A stretch of DNA of 64,000 nt from contig NZ_BSPP01000017.1 in NCBI RefSeq assembly GCF_030161095.1, positions 1-64,000 on the forward strand, read 5' to 3'. The position numbers were made by a program, and so were the translations under genes. Under the pieces are notes generated by a model that was not told the DNA's origin, did not search any database, and saw nothing but the letters and a program-made list of their open reading frames with translations. Numbering within the stretch: the first letter of the stretch is position 1; each line of letters starts with the position of its first letter. Positions 23,186 through 32,844 of the stretch are shown piece by piece. The DNA is from Cypionkella aquatica (lineage in GTDB: Bacteria; Pseudomonadota; Alphaproteobacteria; Rhodobacterales; Rhodobacteraceae).

Positions 23186-24526
23186 ATGTCCCGTCTTGCC
23201 GCGCTGACCGAAGCCCTTCTCCACGCCGCCAAGCAGGCAGGAGCAGAAGCCGCCGATGCGATGGCCCTTTCCGGCACTTCGCAATCTATCGACATCCGCG
23301 CAGGCGCTTTGGAGCAAGCCGAACGGTCCGAGGCAACCGAGATCGGTCTGCGCGTGCTGATCGGCGGGCGGCAAGCCTGCGTATCAGCCTCTGACACCTC
23401 GCCCGCCACCCTGTCACGGCTGGCCGAACGCGCCGTCGCCATGGCGCGCGAGGCCCCGAATGATCCCTACGCAGGCCTCGCCGCCCCCGACCAAATCGCC
23501 AAACACTGGGATTTGGCCGCGCTGCAACTGGTCGAAGACGCGCCCGAGCCATCCGCCGCGCATCTCGAATCGCTTGCCCGCGCCGCTGAATCCGCCGCAA
23601 TGGCCGCCCCCGGCATCACTCAGGTTGAGGCCTCCGCAGGTTACGGCCGCCGCGCCGTGCATCTGGCAGCGTCCAACGGCTTCGCAGGCGGGTATGAGCG
23701 GTCCTCCCATTCGGTCTCCGCCGTCGCCTTCACCGGATCAGGCACCGCGATGGAGCGCGACTACGCAGGCGAAGGCCGCATCTTTGCCGCCGACATGCCC
23801 TCCGCCACCGACATTGGCGCGCTGGCCGCCGAGCGCACTCTGGCCCGCGCCGGGGCGACCAAACCTAAAACCGGCACCTATCCGGTGCTGTTTGATGAAC
23901 GCGTCGCCCAATCCCTGATCGGCCATCTGGTGGGGGCGATCAACGGCGCGGCCATCGCGCGCGGATCGTCATGGCTGCTGAATGGACTTGGCACCCAAGT
24001 TCTGCCCGCGCATCTGTCTCTGGTTGAAGACCCGTTGCGCCCCCGCATCGGCGGCTCGCGTCCGTTTGATGGCGAAGGTCTGCCGTCGCAGCGCCGCATG
24101 GTTATTGAAAACGGTGTGCTGATGGGCTGGACGCTGGATCTTGCCACCGCCCGCCAACTGGGGCTGTCAAGCACCGGCAACGCCGCGCGCGGCACCTCCG
24201 CGCCGCCGACGCCCGCAAGCTCAAACCTTGACCTGACCCAAGGTTCCGCCAGCCGCGCCGACCTGATCCGCGACATGGGCACGGGGCTGCTGATCACTTC
24301 GATGATCGGATCGACCATCAATCCCACCACCGGGGATTATTCGCGCGGCGCGTCGGGGTTCTGGGTCGAAAACGGCGAAATCCTGTATCCGGTCAACGAA
24401 TGTACCATCGCAGGCAATCTGCGCGACATGCTCAAGCGCATCATCCCTGCCAACGATGCCCGCGCGCATCTGTCCACCCGCGTCCCCAGCCTGCTGGTCG
24501 AGGGCATGATCCTAGCCGGGGCGTGA
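23186..24526 (+). CDS. pmbA: TldD/PmbA family metalloprotease-like protein (TldE)
   Basis: A 446-residue member of the TldD/PmbA family. With TldD, PmbA (TldE) forms a heterodimeric zinc protease that processes unfolded or modified peptides such as microcin B17 and removes CcdA. The zinc ligands reside in TldD, which is not adjacent here. Characteristic segments are ERSEATEIGLRVLIGGRQACVSASD, the C-terminal SSNLDLTQGSASRADLIRDMGTGLLITSMIGSTINPTTGDYSRGASGFWVENGEI and ILAGA. Length matches. Its stop overlaps the start of the next gene in GTGA. Confidence 0.95.
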   Translation: MSRLAALTEALLHAAKQAGAEAADAMALSGTSQSIDIRAGALEQAERSEATEIGLRVLIGGRQACVSASDTSPATLSRLAERAVAMAREAPNDPYAGLAAPDQIAKHWDLAALQLVEDAPEPSAAHLESLARAAESAAMAAPGITQVEASAGYGRRAVHLAASNGFAGGYERSSHSVSAVAFTGSGTAMERDYAGEGRIFAADMPSATDIGALAAERTLARAGATKPKTGTYPVLFDERVAQSLIGHLVGAINGAAIARGSSWLLNGLGTQVLPAHLSLVEDPLRPRIGGSRPFDGEGLPSQRRMVIENGVLMGWTLDLATARQLGLSSTGNAARGTSAPPTPASSNLDLTQGSASRADLIRDMGTGLLITSMIGSTINPTTGDYSRGASGFWVENGEILYPVNECTIAGNLRDMLKRIIPANDARAHLSTRVPSLLVEGMILAGA

Positions 24527-25299
24527 CTGTGGCCGAACGTGATCTTGCTTTGCTGACCGAAGCCGCCCGTGCCGCAGGCGAAGTTGCCATGCGCTACTGG
24601 AAAAACGCGCCCAAAGCTTGGGACAAAGCCGATAGCAGCCCGGTGACCGAGGCTGATCTGGCCTGCAATGACCTGATCATGGGCATCCTGCGCCGTGCCC
24701 GCCCCGATTATGGCTGGCTGTCCGAGGAAACGCCCGACGACACCACCCGGCTTCGCACAGAGCATCAGTTCATCGTTGATCCGATTGACGGCACCCGTGC
24801 CTTCATCGCGGGCGAGAAACACTTCTCGCATTCCCTCGCCGTCGCGCATAACGGCAAGATCACCGCCGCCGTGGTCTATCTGCCCGCGCTGGACAAGCTG
24901 TATACCGCGACCGAATTCGGCCCCGCCCTGCGCGATGGCCAGCCGATCACCTGCAGCCGGAAGTCGCTTGCAGATCAGCCCAATATCCTGACATCAAAGA
25001 CCGCGCTTGATCCGCAGAACTGGCCCAACGGCGTGCCGCAGTTTCAGCGCAGCTTCCGCGCCTCGCTGGCCTACCGCTTGTGTCTGGTGGCAGATGGCAG
25101 CTTTGACGGCATGATCACCTTCATGGATGCCTGGGAATGGGACATCGCCGCAGGCAGCCTGATCGCGGCGCGCGCAGGCGCCAAAGTCACCGACCGCGAC
25201 GGGTTGGCACTGGATTTCAACGCCCCCGCAGCGCAATCGGCGGGCACTTTCGCTTGCGCCCCGCTGCTGCACGACGATCTGATCAGCCTGCTGCAATAA
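24523..25299 (+). CDS. cysQ: 3'(2'),5'-bisphosphate nucleotidase / inositol monophosphatase family (CysQ-like)
   Basis: A 258-residue member of the Li-sensitive phosphatase family. The metal-binding motifs are VDPIDGTRAF and WEWDIAAGSLIAARAGAKVTD, with the upstream glutamate in LSEETPDD. In bacteria the close relatives hydrolyse PAP made during sulfate assimilation or dephosphorylate inositol phosphates; the sequence fits either, and CysQ is a best guess. The GTG at 24523 overlaps the pmbA stop (GTGA), so translation is coupled; a second GTG at 24529 is possible. It ends before a strong bidirectional terminator. Confidence 0.85.
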   Translation: MTVAERDLALLTEAARAAGEVAMRYWKNAPKAWDKADSSPVTEADLACNDLIMGILRRARPDYGWLSEETPDDTTRLRTEHQFIVDPIDGTRAFIAGEKHFSHSLAVAHNGKITAAVVYLPALDKLYTATEFGPALRDGQPITCSRKSLADQPNILTSKTALDPQNWPNGVPQFQRSFRASLAYRLCLVADGSFDGMITFMDAWEWDIAAGSLIAARAGAKVTDRDGLALDFNAPAAQSAGTFACAPLLHDDLISLLQ

Positions 25300-25325
25300 T
25301 AAAGCCGCCCGAAGGCGGCTTTATT
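25298..25325. terminator. Strong bidirectional terminator between cysQ and the helicase gene
   Basis: AATAAAGCCGCC pairs with GGCGGCTTTATT (12 bases each) around a CGAA tetraloop. A/T tracts on both sides give a U-run in either direction, so it serves both convergent genes. Confidence 0.93.
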
Positions 25326-25359
25326 CAAAGCTATGGACCGGCTGTGAATCGACGCCAGA

Positions 25360-27774
25360 TTACTTTTTCTTCGGCGGCACAAAGCGCTTGGACGTATCCT
25401 TGGCATCGACCTTAGGCCCAGCGGGCTTGGCAAAGGCAGGCTTGCCGAACGACTTGCCCTCTGCGCCGTGGGATTTGGAGCCGAACGCCTTGCCCGGCTT
25501 GCCCTCTGCACCACCACCATGCGATTTGAACCCAGCCGATTTGCCCGCATAAGCCGGCTTGTCGCCACGCGGCGCATAAGGTTTCGCCCCTTCAGCACGC
25601 GGCGCGTAAGGCTTGCGGTCACCGTCTTCGCGCTTGGCATAGGGCTTGGCCCCTTCAGCACGCGGCGCATAGGGTTTACGCTCGCCATCCGCACGCGGCG
25701 CATAAGCGGGCTTGTCGCCACGCGGCGCGTAGGGTTTTGCCCCTTCAGCGCGCGGCGCGTAGGGCTTGCGATCACCGTCTTCACGCTTGGCGTAAGGCTT
25801 GGCACCCTCGGCGCGCGGCGCATAAGGTTTACGCTCGCCATCCGCACGCGGCGCATAGGCAGGCTTGTCGCCACGCGGCGCATAAGGTTTGGCCGCTGCA
25901 TAGGGCTTGGCCGCATCATCATCGCGCTTGGCATAGGGCTTGGGCGCGCGCGGACGCGGAGCCTCGGCAGGTGCCGCTTCAGAGCCCTTGATCGGATCAT
26001 AACCATCCGCCGCAGCTTCTTCGACCAGACGCGAAGGCTTCGGCACATAGGGTGCTTTTTCGCGCTTTTCATAAGCGGGCTTATCCGAACGCTCGGCTGC
26101 ATCAGCGCGCGGCGCGCGGGCGGGGCGATCTGCACGATCCCGCGACGGCGCACGCGGGGCGCGTTCCGGGCGATCCATCGAAGGCTCGCCTTCCATCCGC
26201 TCCATCACAACGCCGTTTTCAAGCTCCAGCGTCAGACCAAACCGGCTGGCCAAAGCTTCGGCGATTTGCACATAAGTGATGTCTTCCTGCACCCGGATCG
26301 CACCAATGCCGTCCTTGGTGATCGAGCCTGCGTCACAGATTTTCGGCAACAGCCAACGCGCTTCGGCACGGCCCGAGCGGCCAACCGACAACGTATACCA
26401 GACCGAGGCACCAAATTCGCTGCGCTCACGCGGCGGGGCGGCTTCGCGGGCTTCCCGCACCGGGCCGGTCTGATCCGACAGAACTTCCGGTGCTGAACGC
26501 CCCGAGCGCCACGATTGAACATAGGCCGCAGCAATCTGCTCTGCGCCAAAGCGCTCGATCAGCTTCATCGCCATATCCATCTCGTCGGTCAGATTCTGAC
26601 CAAACACCGGATTTTCAAAGATGCGCATATCGTCTTTGGCCTGCACGTCGTCCGCCGACGGCGCAGCGCCCCATTCCGCCACAACCTTGGCACCCTGCAA
26701 CAGACGCTGGGCTTTCTTGAATTCCGACGGGGCGACGATCAGCGCCGACACGCCCTTGGAGCCTGCGCGCCCAGTCCGACCCGAGCGGTGCAACAGCGTT
26801 TCCGAGTTTGACGGCAGATCGGCATGGATCACCAATTCCAGACCCGGCAAGTCGATACCGCGCGCGGCCACATCGGTCGCGATACAGACATTCGCGCGGC
26901 CATTGCGCAAAGCGGTCAGCGCGTTGGTGCGTTCCTGCTGGCTCAACTCGCCCGACAAAGCCACGACCTTAAAGCCGCGATTGCCCATCCGCGCCATCAG
27001 ATGATTGACGTTGACGCGGGTTTTGCAGAACACGATGGCGGTCTTCGCCTCGTAGAAGCGCAGCATGTTGAAGATCGCATGTTCACGATCCCGCACCGCC
27101 ACCGACAAAGCCCGGTATTCGATGTCGACGTGCTGCTTGGCTTCACCTTGCGCTGCCACGCGCAACGCATTGACTTGGAAATCTTCTGCCAGCTTGGCGA
27201 TCTCTTTCGGCACGGTGGCCGAGAACATCAGCGTGCGGCGGTCTTCCGGCGCGGCGGCGAGGATATATTCCAGATCTTCGCGGAACCCCAGATCCAGCAT
27301 CTCATCGGCTTCGTCCAGCACAGCGGCGCGCAGGCCCGACAGGTTCAGCGATTTGCGGTCGATATGGTCGCGCAGACGGCCCGGCGTGCCGACAACGATA
27401 TGCGCGCCACGGTCCAGCACACGCTTTTCAGTGCGGTAATCCATGCCACCCACACAGGTCGCAATCACAGCGCCAGCGCTGGCATAAAGCCATTCCAACT
27501 CGCGCGCCACTTGCAGCGCCAATTCGCGGGTCGGTGCGATCACCAAGGCCAGCGGATTATCGGCATACAAAAGCTTGTCCATGCCGCCCAGAATCTGGTC
27601 GGCAATCGCAATCCCGAAAGCCACGGTCTTGCCCGAGCCGGTCTGCGCCGACACCAGCACATCGCGCCCCTGCGCATCCGGTTGCAGCATCGCTGTCTGC
27701 ACAGCGGTCAGATTTTCATAGCCCTTAGCCGTCAAAGCCGCAGCCAAAGGCGCGGCAATCATTTGATCAATCAT
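25360..27774 (-). CDS. DEAD-box RNA helicase with DbpA-type RNA-binding domain and repeat-built basic tail
   Basis: An 804-residue ATP-dependent RNA helicase. Core motifs are seen in order: AQTGSGKT (43-50), PTRELALQ, TPGR, DEAD at 154-157, SAT at 185-187, IATDVAARGIDLPG and HRSGRTGRAG. Residues about 470-545 resemble the DbpA/CsdA C-terminal RNA-binding domain. From about 560 onward the chain is a disordered, basic tail built from KPYAPR-, KPYAKR- and KPAYAPR-type repeats and ending KRFVPPKKK. Start 27774 is set by CAGGAAAAG. Such tails promote RNA annealing and condensate formation in cold-shock or ribosome-assembly helicases. It could be called DeaD/CsdA-like. Confidence 0.95.
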   Translation of the reverse strand: MIDQMIAAPLAAALTAKGYENLTAVQTAMLQPDAQGRDVLVSAQTGSGKTVAFGIAIADQILGGMDKLLYADNPLALVIAPTRELALQVARELEWLYASAGAVIATCVGGMDYRTEKRVLDRGAHIVVGTPGRLRDHIDRKSLNLSGLRAAVLDEADEMLDLGFREDLEYILAAAPEDRRTLMFSATVPKEIAKLAEDFQVNALRVAAQGEAKQHVDIEYRALSVAVRDREHAIFNMLRFYEAKTAIVFCKTRVNVNHLMARMGNRGFKVVALSGELSQQERTNALTALRNGRANVCIATDVAARGIDLPGLELVIHADLPSNSETLLHRSGRTGRAGSKGVSALIVAPSEFKKAQRLLQGAKVVAEWGAAPSADDVQAKDDMRIFENPVFGQNLTDEMDMAMKLIERFGAEQIAAAYVQSWRSGRSAPEVLSDQTGPVREAREAAPPRERSEFGASVWYTLSVGRSGRAEARWLLPKICDAGSITKDGIGAIRVQEDITYVQIAEALASRFGLTLELENGVVMERMEGEPSMDRPERAPRAPSRDRADRPARAPRADAAERSDKPAYEKREKAPYVPKPSRLVEEAAADGYDPIKGSEAAPAEAPRPRAPKPYAKRDDDAAKPYAAAKPYAPRGDKPAYAPRADGERKPYAPRAEGAKPYAKREDGDRKPYAPRAEGAKPYAPRGDKPAYAPRADGERKPYAPRAEGAKPYAKREDGDRKPYAPRAEGAKPYAPRGDKPAYAGKSAGFKSHGGGAEGKPGKAFGSKSHGAEGKSFGKPAFAKPAGPKVDAKDTSKRFVPPKKK
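25558..25890. repeat. 153-bp repeat, two full copies plus a partial, in the helicase tail
   Basis: Units at 25738-25890 and 25585-25737 each encode the same 51 residues beginning KPYAPRGDKPAYAPRADGER. A third, partial copy begins at 25558-25584. Inside each unit the 10-residue motif KPYAPRAEGA recurs. Codons differ at some third positions, so the units are not perfectly identical in DNA. Confidence 0.9.
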
Positions 27775-27960
27775 GTCTTTTCCTGATGGGGGATGGCTTT
27801 TGCCATGCCCGTGAAGTCCCAAAAAACGGCACCTCATTCCCCATCGCAAGCCAGCCTCCCTGCCGCCTGCCCCGGAATCCTCGGGCCGAAGGACGCCGCA
27901 TACAGCGAATCGCGCAGGATGTATATAGCGAGGGTGTGTGCTTGCACGCACCACCCCGGA

Positions 27961-28665
27961 TCAGATCATCTTGATCGTATCCTTGCCGACCGCCAGCATA
28001 TAGCCGCGCCGTGCAATCGTCTTGACCAGCAATTCCGACACCAGCTGATTACCCAACGCATCGCGCAACCGCTTGACCCGGGTGGCCCCCGCCGCCTCGT
28101 CACAATCGGCAGCATTGCGGCCCGAAATCACGCCCTCGATCTGCGCGCCGGTCAGCACATCGTCATCCATCCGCGCCTCGGCCAACACAGACAGCGTTTC
28201 AATCGCAGCTTCAGTCAGCGCAAATTCCATATCATTGATGTAAACCGCCCGCGCCTCGCGGCTGATCACCAAAGTGCTGACCTGAATACCACTCCGCTGA
28301 ATCGCCGAAATCCGCCGGTTCAGCGCAATGATCGTCACCAGAAACACCAGCGCCGCCACCATCAGCGCGGTGGCAAACACCAACAGCACAAAGATCACCG
28401 ACCGATAGCTGTTCAGCACCTCGGAAAAACTGGTCCCCGATTGCGCCAGAATCTCCAGCAGCTTGATCTCGGCCCCGGTGTTCAGGTTGTTGTTCTCGAC
28501 AAACAACCGCTCCACCCGTGCGTTGAACGCATTGGCATCGGGCAGGTTGATGAACAAAAACACCGCAGCGCCCAGCAAGATCAGCACAATCGCAGCAATG
28601 CCGCCCGCAACCACCCGATTGCCCGCCTTCAGCACATCAGTAGCGGAGGAAGTACTCTCCTGCAC
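27961..28665 (-). CDS. Membrane-tethered winged-helix protein
   Basis: A 234-residue protein with an unusual layout. Residues 18-40 and 88-114 are membrane helices flanking a short periplasmic loop (41-87), and the C-terminal half (about 127-225) is a winged-helix domain of the OmpR/PhoB type: a strand pair, LTEAAIETLSVLAEA, and ATRVKRLRDALGNQLVSELLVKTIARRGYMLAV. Positive residues after helix two (NRR) put that domain in the cytoplasm. It thus resembles ToxR/CadC-type membrane regulators, but with the DNA-binding domain at the C-terminus. GTG start at 28665 has AAAGGAAAG upstream and overlaps the preceding gene by 29 bases. Confidence 0.8.
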   Translation of the reverse strand: MQESTSSATDVLKAGNRVVAGGIAAIVLILLGAAVFLFINLPDANAFNARVERLFVENNNLNTGAEIKLLEILAQSGTSFSEVLNSYRSVIFVLLVFATALMVAALVFLVTIIALNRRISAIQRSGIQVSTLVISREARAVYINDMEFALTEAAIETLSVLAEARMDDDVLTGAQIEGVISGRNAADCDEAAGATRVKRLRDALGNQLVSELLVKTIARRGYMLAVGKDTIKMI

Positions 28666-28933
28666 TGGCTTTCCTTTCTCCCAAACCGTCGGGGCCGAAC
28701 GTGGACAATACGTTCAGCAAAGTCCAGCCACCGGCGGCCAGCCTTGGCTTAAGTTCGCCTTTCGCCGCACCGTTGCTGCCGCAAGCCCCATCCGAAATCT
28801 GCGCAACTCCATAGTGCAGCCGCAACGGATCATCCTGCTTGGCCTTGTAATCGGCATAACATTCCGCGCTCGCAGGCAGAGCGATACCCAGCGTAAGGGT
28901 TAGACCCAATAGTGCCGCAAGCAACAGGCGCAT
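28637..28933 (-). CDS. Small exported protein, likely partner of the membrane winged-helix protein
   Basis: A 98-residue protein with a signal peptide (MRLLLAALLGLTLTLGIALPASA) and a mature domain starting ECYADYKAKQDDPLRLHYGVAQI and ending RKASAGEYFLRY, with two cysteines likely disulphide-bonded. I recall this type of sequence as a conserved rhodobacterial hypothetical, without known function. Start 28933 has AGGGAG at 8 bases; the GTG nine bases earlier is too close to that site. Its 3' end overlaps the membrane winged-helix gene by 29 bases, so the two are co-translated. A role as periplasmic sensor or ligand for that protein is inferred. Confidence 0.75.
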   Translation of the reverse strand: MRLLLAALLGLTLTLGIALPASAECYADYKAKQDDPLRLHYGVAQISDGACGSNGAAKGELKPRLAAGGWTLLNVLSTFGPDGLGERKASAGEYFLRY

Positions 28934-29129
28934 CTTCTGCACTCCCTAAATCGTTACCAACACTTTGGGCAAATCCTTGGAGCTATTCAATATCCAACGG
29001 CGTTTACCCCGATGTTATCGCATAGCAGTCGACGGATATTGCTTGGCCGGACGTAGAACGACCAAGCTCAGGTATCGGCTTCATACAACAAGCCCACCCA
29101 ATAATCCCACCCAGAAGAAGGAGGTCACC

Positions 29130-29633
29130 ATGTCCACTCCATATCAATCCGAAACCCTTGCCGAAACCTTCCACGCCCTGCGTGACAGCCGCCACACGCC
29201 GATGTTCGCGCTGAAGCGGCAGGCGAATTTCTTTGTGGTGCTGTTGATTGCGGTCTCCATGCTGGCCGCCACTGCGATGCCGTCGCATGCCGACAAGCGC
29301 GGCAATGATGTCGCCAAGATCATCGCGGGGGCTTTGGTGATCGGCCTGATCGCGAAAAGCATTGACGACAAGAAAGACCGCGAGCGTGAGCGTGATCGCA
29401 AGGCCCACAAGCCCCAGCCAGCCCATGATCCGCGCGTGCCGTCGGTCTGCGCAATAGACATCGACAGCAATTCTGGCAGGGCGGTGTCGATGTATTCGGA
29501 AAAATGCATGCGCCGCGAGGGGTTTGACTACCGCCTGCCCAATTGCGCCCGCGAAATCCGCATCTATGGCCAGCGCGACCGCGTCTATTCCGCACAATGT
29601 CTGCGCGACGCAGGTTTTCGCATCGGCCGCTAG
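29130..29633 (+). CDS. Small exported or membrane-anchored protein, function unknown
   Basis: A 167-residue protein. The N-terminal 30 residues are cytoplasmic-like, followed by a hydrophobic segment ([21 protein letters not shown]) that can act as a late signal peptide or anchor, then a second short hydrophobic stretch ([15 protein letters not shown]) and a highly charged [13 protein letters not shown] linker. The C-terminal domain has four cysteines (CAIDID, KCMR, NCAR, QCLR) suggesting two disulphides. The ribosome site AAGGAGG is ideal, implying good expression. Not assigned to a family. It is divergent from the 28637-28933 gene. Confidence 0.75.
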   Translation: MSTPYQSETLAETFHALRDSRHTPMFALKRQANFFVVLLIAVSMLAATAMPSHADKRGNDVAKIIAGALVIGLIAKSIDDKKDRERERDRKAHKPQPAHDPRVPSVCAIDIDSNSGRAVSMYSEKCMRREGFDYRLPNCAREIRIYGQRDRVYSAQCLRDAGFRIGR

Positions 29634-29643
29634 TTTCCCATCC

Positions 29644-29682
29644 GGGCCGCACCCGAACCCGAACCCGAACCCTTAGCGGCCC
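29644..29682 (-). repeat. Four-tract G-quadruplex motif inside a 7-bp stem
   Basis: The minus strand reads GGGTTCGGGTTCGGGTTCGGG (C-tracts at 29652, 29658, 29664 and 29670 on the plus strand): four GGG runs with equal 3-base loops, a textbook G4 motif. It is flanked by GGGCCGC (29644-29650) and GCGGCCC (29676-29682), which can pair. It sits 11 bases after the stop of the preceding gene and 74 bases before the rnhB ATG. Confidence 0.7.
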
Positions 29683-29755
29683 GATCCTTGGGGGCGGTGG
29701 CCAGAGCAGCGCCGCCCCCCTTTTTTCATCGCCCATTTCACGCTACGCGAACGGC

Positions 29756-30394
29756 ATGGAAAAATTCACCGCCAGTTTCGCCTTTGAAATCGCAGCCCAT
29801 GCCCTTGGTCACGCCCATATCGCGGGTGTGGACGAAGTGGGCCGTGGCCCGCTTGCAGGCCCGGTCACCGCCGCCGCCGTCATCCTTGACCCGGAGCGAA
29901 TCCCACCCGGTCTGGCCGATTCCAAAGCCCTGACCGCCGCCCGCCGCGATGCGCTTTATGATGCGATCCTTGCCTCCGCTCATTGCTGTATCGCCCATGC
30001 CAGCGTCGAAGAAATCGACAGCCTCAATATCCTGCGCGCCAGCCATCTGGCGATGGAGCGCGCCGTGGCCGGTCTTGCCTTTCAACCCGACCATATCCTG
30101 ATCGACGGCAACCTGATTCCAGCGAATCTGAAGGGGCGCGCGCAGGCCATCGTCAAAGGCGACGCCAAATCACTTTCGATCGCAGCCGCCTCAATCATCG
30201 CCAAAGTGGCGCGCGATCGCATCATGGTGGATTTGGCGCAACAATACCCCGGTTATGGCTGGGAGCAGAACGCCGGATACCCGACAAAGTTGCATCAGTT
30301 GGCGCTCCTAAATCTTGGGGTCACGCCTGCGCATAGACGTTCGTTCAAACCTATCCACAATATGTTGTATCAAGATAAATCTGTAACCCCTTGA
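29756..30394 (+). CDS. rnhB: Ribonuclease HII
   Basis: A 212-residue RNase HII that cuts the RNA strand of RNA-DNA hybrids and removes single ribonucleotides. Catalytic acidic residues lie in [12 protein letters not shown] (D26, E27), ILIDGN and the downstream [12 protein letters not shown]; the Y-G-W-E-x-N-A-G-Y-P-T motif near the C-terminus is typical. The ATG at 29756 is the first plausible start; there is no clear Shine-Dalgarno. Its 3' end contains a near-DnaA box, and its stop overlaps a GANTC site. ccrM follows after 86 bases, a linkage common in alphaproteobacteria. Confidence 0.95.
   Translation: MEKFTASFAFEIAAHALGHAHIAGVDEVGRGPLAGPVTAAAVILDPERIPPGLADSKALTAARRDALYDAILASAHCCIAHASVEEIDSLNILRASHLAMERAVAGLAFQPDHILIDGNLIPANLKGRAQAIVKGDAKSLSIAAASIIAKVARDRIMVDLAQQYPGYGWEQNAGYPTKLHQLALLNLGVTPAHRRSFKPIHNMLYQDKSVTP
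30351..30359 (+). promoter_or_regulatory. Near-consensus DnaA box inside the 3' end of rnhB
   Basis: CTATCCACA matches the consensus TTATCCACA at 8 of 9 bases. It lies 65 bases upstream of the perfect box in the ccrM promoter. Confidence 0.4.
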
Positions 30395-30436
30395 TTCAAT
30401 AAAGAATTTGACGAGTTATCCACAATGACTCATTCT
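30393..30436 (+). promoter_or_regulatory. ccrM promoter region with GANTC sites and a DnaA box
   Basis: Within 44 bases are a GANTC site (GATTC, 30393-30397), a -35-like TTGACG (30408-30413), a perfect DnaA box TTATCCACA (30416-30424), a second GANTC site (GACTC, 30427-30431) and a -10-like CATTCT (30431-30436, spacer 17). The DnaA box fills the spacer and the second GANTC touches the -10. In Caulobacter, ccrM expression is cell-cycle controlled and GANTC sites occur in its leader, so methylation and DnaA could both act here. Element matches are seen directly; the regulation is inferred. Confidence 0.65.
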
Positions 30437-30459
30437 CTGCATCAACAAACGGTGAATAA

Positions 30460-31605
<1,146 letters not shown>

Positions 31606-31760
31606 GCGCTTCCTTTTACAAAGATTTCCGAACGCCTGCGTCATGGTCCGCCCGTGACGCCACTGCCTCAGCATGCTTGTCGTGCTGAGGTTTTTTCCAT
31701 TAGGCGCACAACGCGCCCTGCACTAGCATCACCACATCGAAGCGATGTATCCGAGCCGCA

Positions 31761-32816
31761 ATGCAGCCCGATCTGCCCAGCCTGACGCGCATCTGCCAAT
31801 CCGAGGAAGCCGCCCTCAAGGCGATTTTCGCGGCAGTCGCGTTGGCTTTTGTGCCGCCCTATAATACGAAAATCCGCGCCCAAATTGCTGGGTTGCTGAA
31901 TGATGCCCTGCCGCACCGCCTTGCCCTGCAGCGCGCCCACAGTTTTCATCTGCACAGCCCTGCCTTCCGCGCCCTGCCGATCCACGCACCGGAGCGGCAG
32001 TATTTCAACGCCGTTCTGCGGCATCTGCGGCTTTACCCCGCCGCGATTGACCGCCTGACTGCAGCACTGCGCCAACGGCTGCCGCTGTTTCCGCCGCCGC
32101 CAGCGCCCTACGGACCCGAGGCGCAGGCGCTTGCGCTGCACAGCCGGACTTGGGATCGCATGCACAGCCATCTCAGCCCGCACACACCCAACCTCTATCA
32201 TGACGCCCCCGGCCATCATGGCGATCTGCCCTATCCCGCCAGCGATTTTCTGCGCTATGCGATGGCCGCGCGGCGCATTTGTCTTGCGATGGGCAAACAC
32301 CAGCCAGCTTTTCTGGATGTTGGCTGCGGCATCGGATCAAAGCTGGTTTTGGCCTCGGAATTGTTCGCCCGCACCGATGGGCTTGAATACGAGGCTGGCC
32401 ATGCCGCCATCGCGCAGGCGATGATGCAGCGGATCGGCGCGCGCGCCACCACGATCTTTCACGCCGACGCGCTGAGTTTCGCAGCCTACGGCGCTTATGA
32501 CGTGCTTTACGCCTACAAGCCGATGTACGGCGCAGGCTTGGAGCAGATGGAGGCGCGGCTGATCGGCCAAGCCCGACCCGGCACTTTGCTGATCGCGCCC
32601 TATATGGAGTTCACCACCCGCTTTGAAACGCTTGGCTGCGCCCGGGTAGAGGGTTTTCTCTATATGATCCGTCCGCCAAAATCGCTGGCAACGATTCTAA
32701 GAACCGCCCGCCATGTCGGGTGCGCTTTGCCCGCACAGCCAAAAGGCGGCTATGCCGAAGATGGCTTTCTCGCCCCGCTTCACCTTGCACTGCGCCGCTG
32801 GGGCCATGGGGATTAG
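31761..32816 (+). CDS. Class I SAM-dependent methyltransferase, substrate unknown
   Basis: A 351-residue protein. The C-terminal part has a Rossmann methyltransferase core with motif I as FLDVGCGIGSKLVLASELF (around residues 183-201), an acidic residue after strand 2 (DGLEYEAG) and YDVLYAYKPMYG at strand 4. The first 150 residues are helical, with several His/Pro-rich stretches, and have no family I know. It could act on a small molecule, lipid or protein. No Shine-Dalgarno is evident and it stands alone, so its start is the first ATG of the frame. It is followed by a half-repeat at 32845. Confidence 0.8.
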   Translation: MQPDLPSLTRICQSEEAALKAIFAAVALAFVPPYNTKIRAQIAGLLNDALPHRLALQRAHSFHLHSPAFRALPIHAPERQYFNAVLRHLRLYPAAIDRLTAALRQRLPLFPPPPAPYGPEAQALALHSRTWDRMHSHLSPHTPNLYHDAPGHHGDLPYPASDFLRYAMAARRICLAMGKHQPAFLDVGCGIGSKLVLASELFARTDGLEYEAGHAAIAQAMMQRIGARATTIFHADALSFAAYGAYDVLYAYKPMYGAGLEQMEARLIGQARPGTLLIAPYMEFTTRFETLGCARVEGFLYMIRPPKSLATILRTARHVGCALPAQPKGGYAEDGFLAPLHLALRRWGHGD

Positions 32817-32844
32817 CGCACCTTAGTCATTCATACTGGTAAAA

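Noticed and set aside
25558-25890. CRISPR-like repeated spacing
   Set aside because: The repeats are long, contiguous and coding, with no spacers or cas genes.
25071-26153. Arg/Met/Ser-rich minus-strand frame of 360 codons over the helicase repeats
   Set aside because: It is an alternative frame of the repeated helicase tail and cysQ antisense; the repeats generate long open frames by themselves.
31668-32300. Minus-strand frame of 210 codons opposite the methyltransferase
   Set aside because: The plus-strand frame has methyltransferase motif I and fuller length; the minus frame has none.
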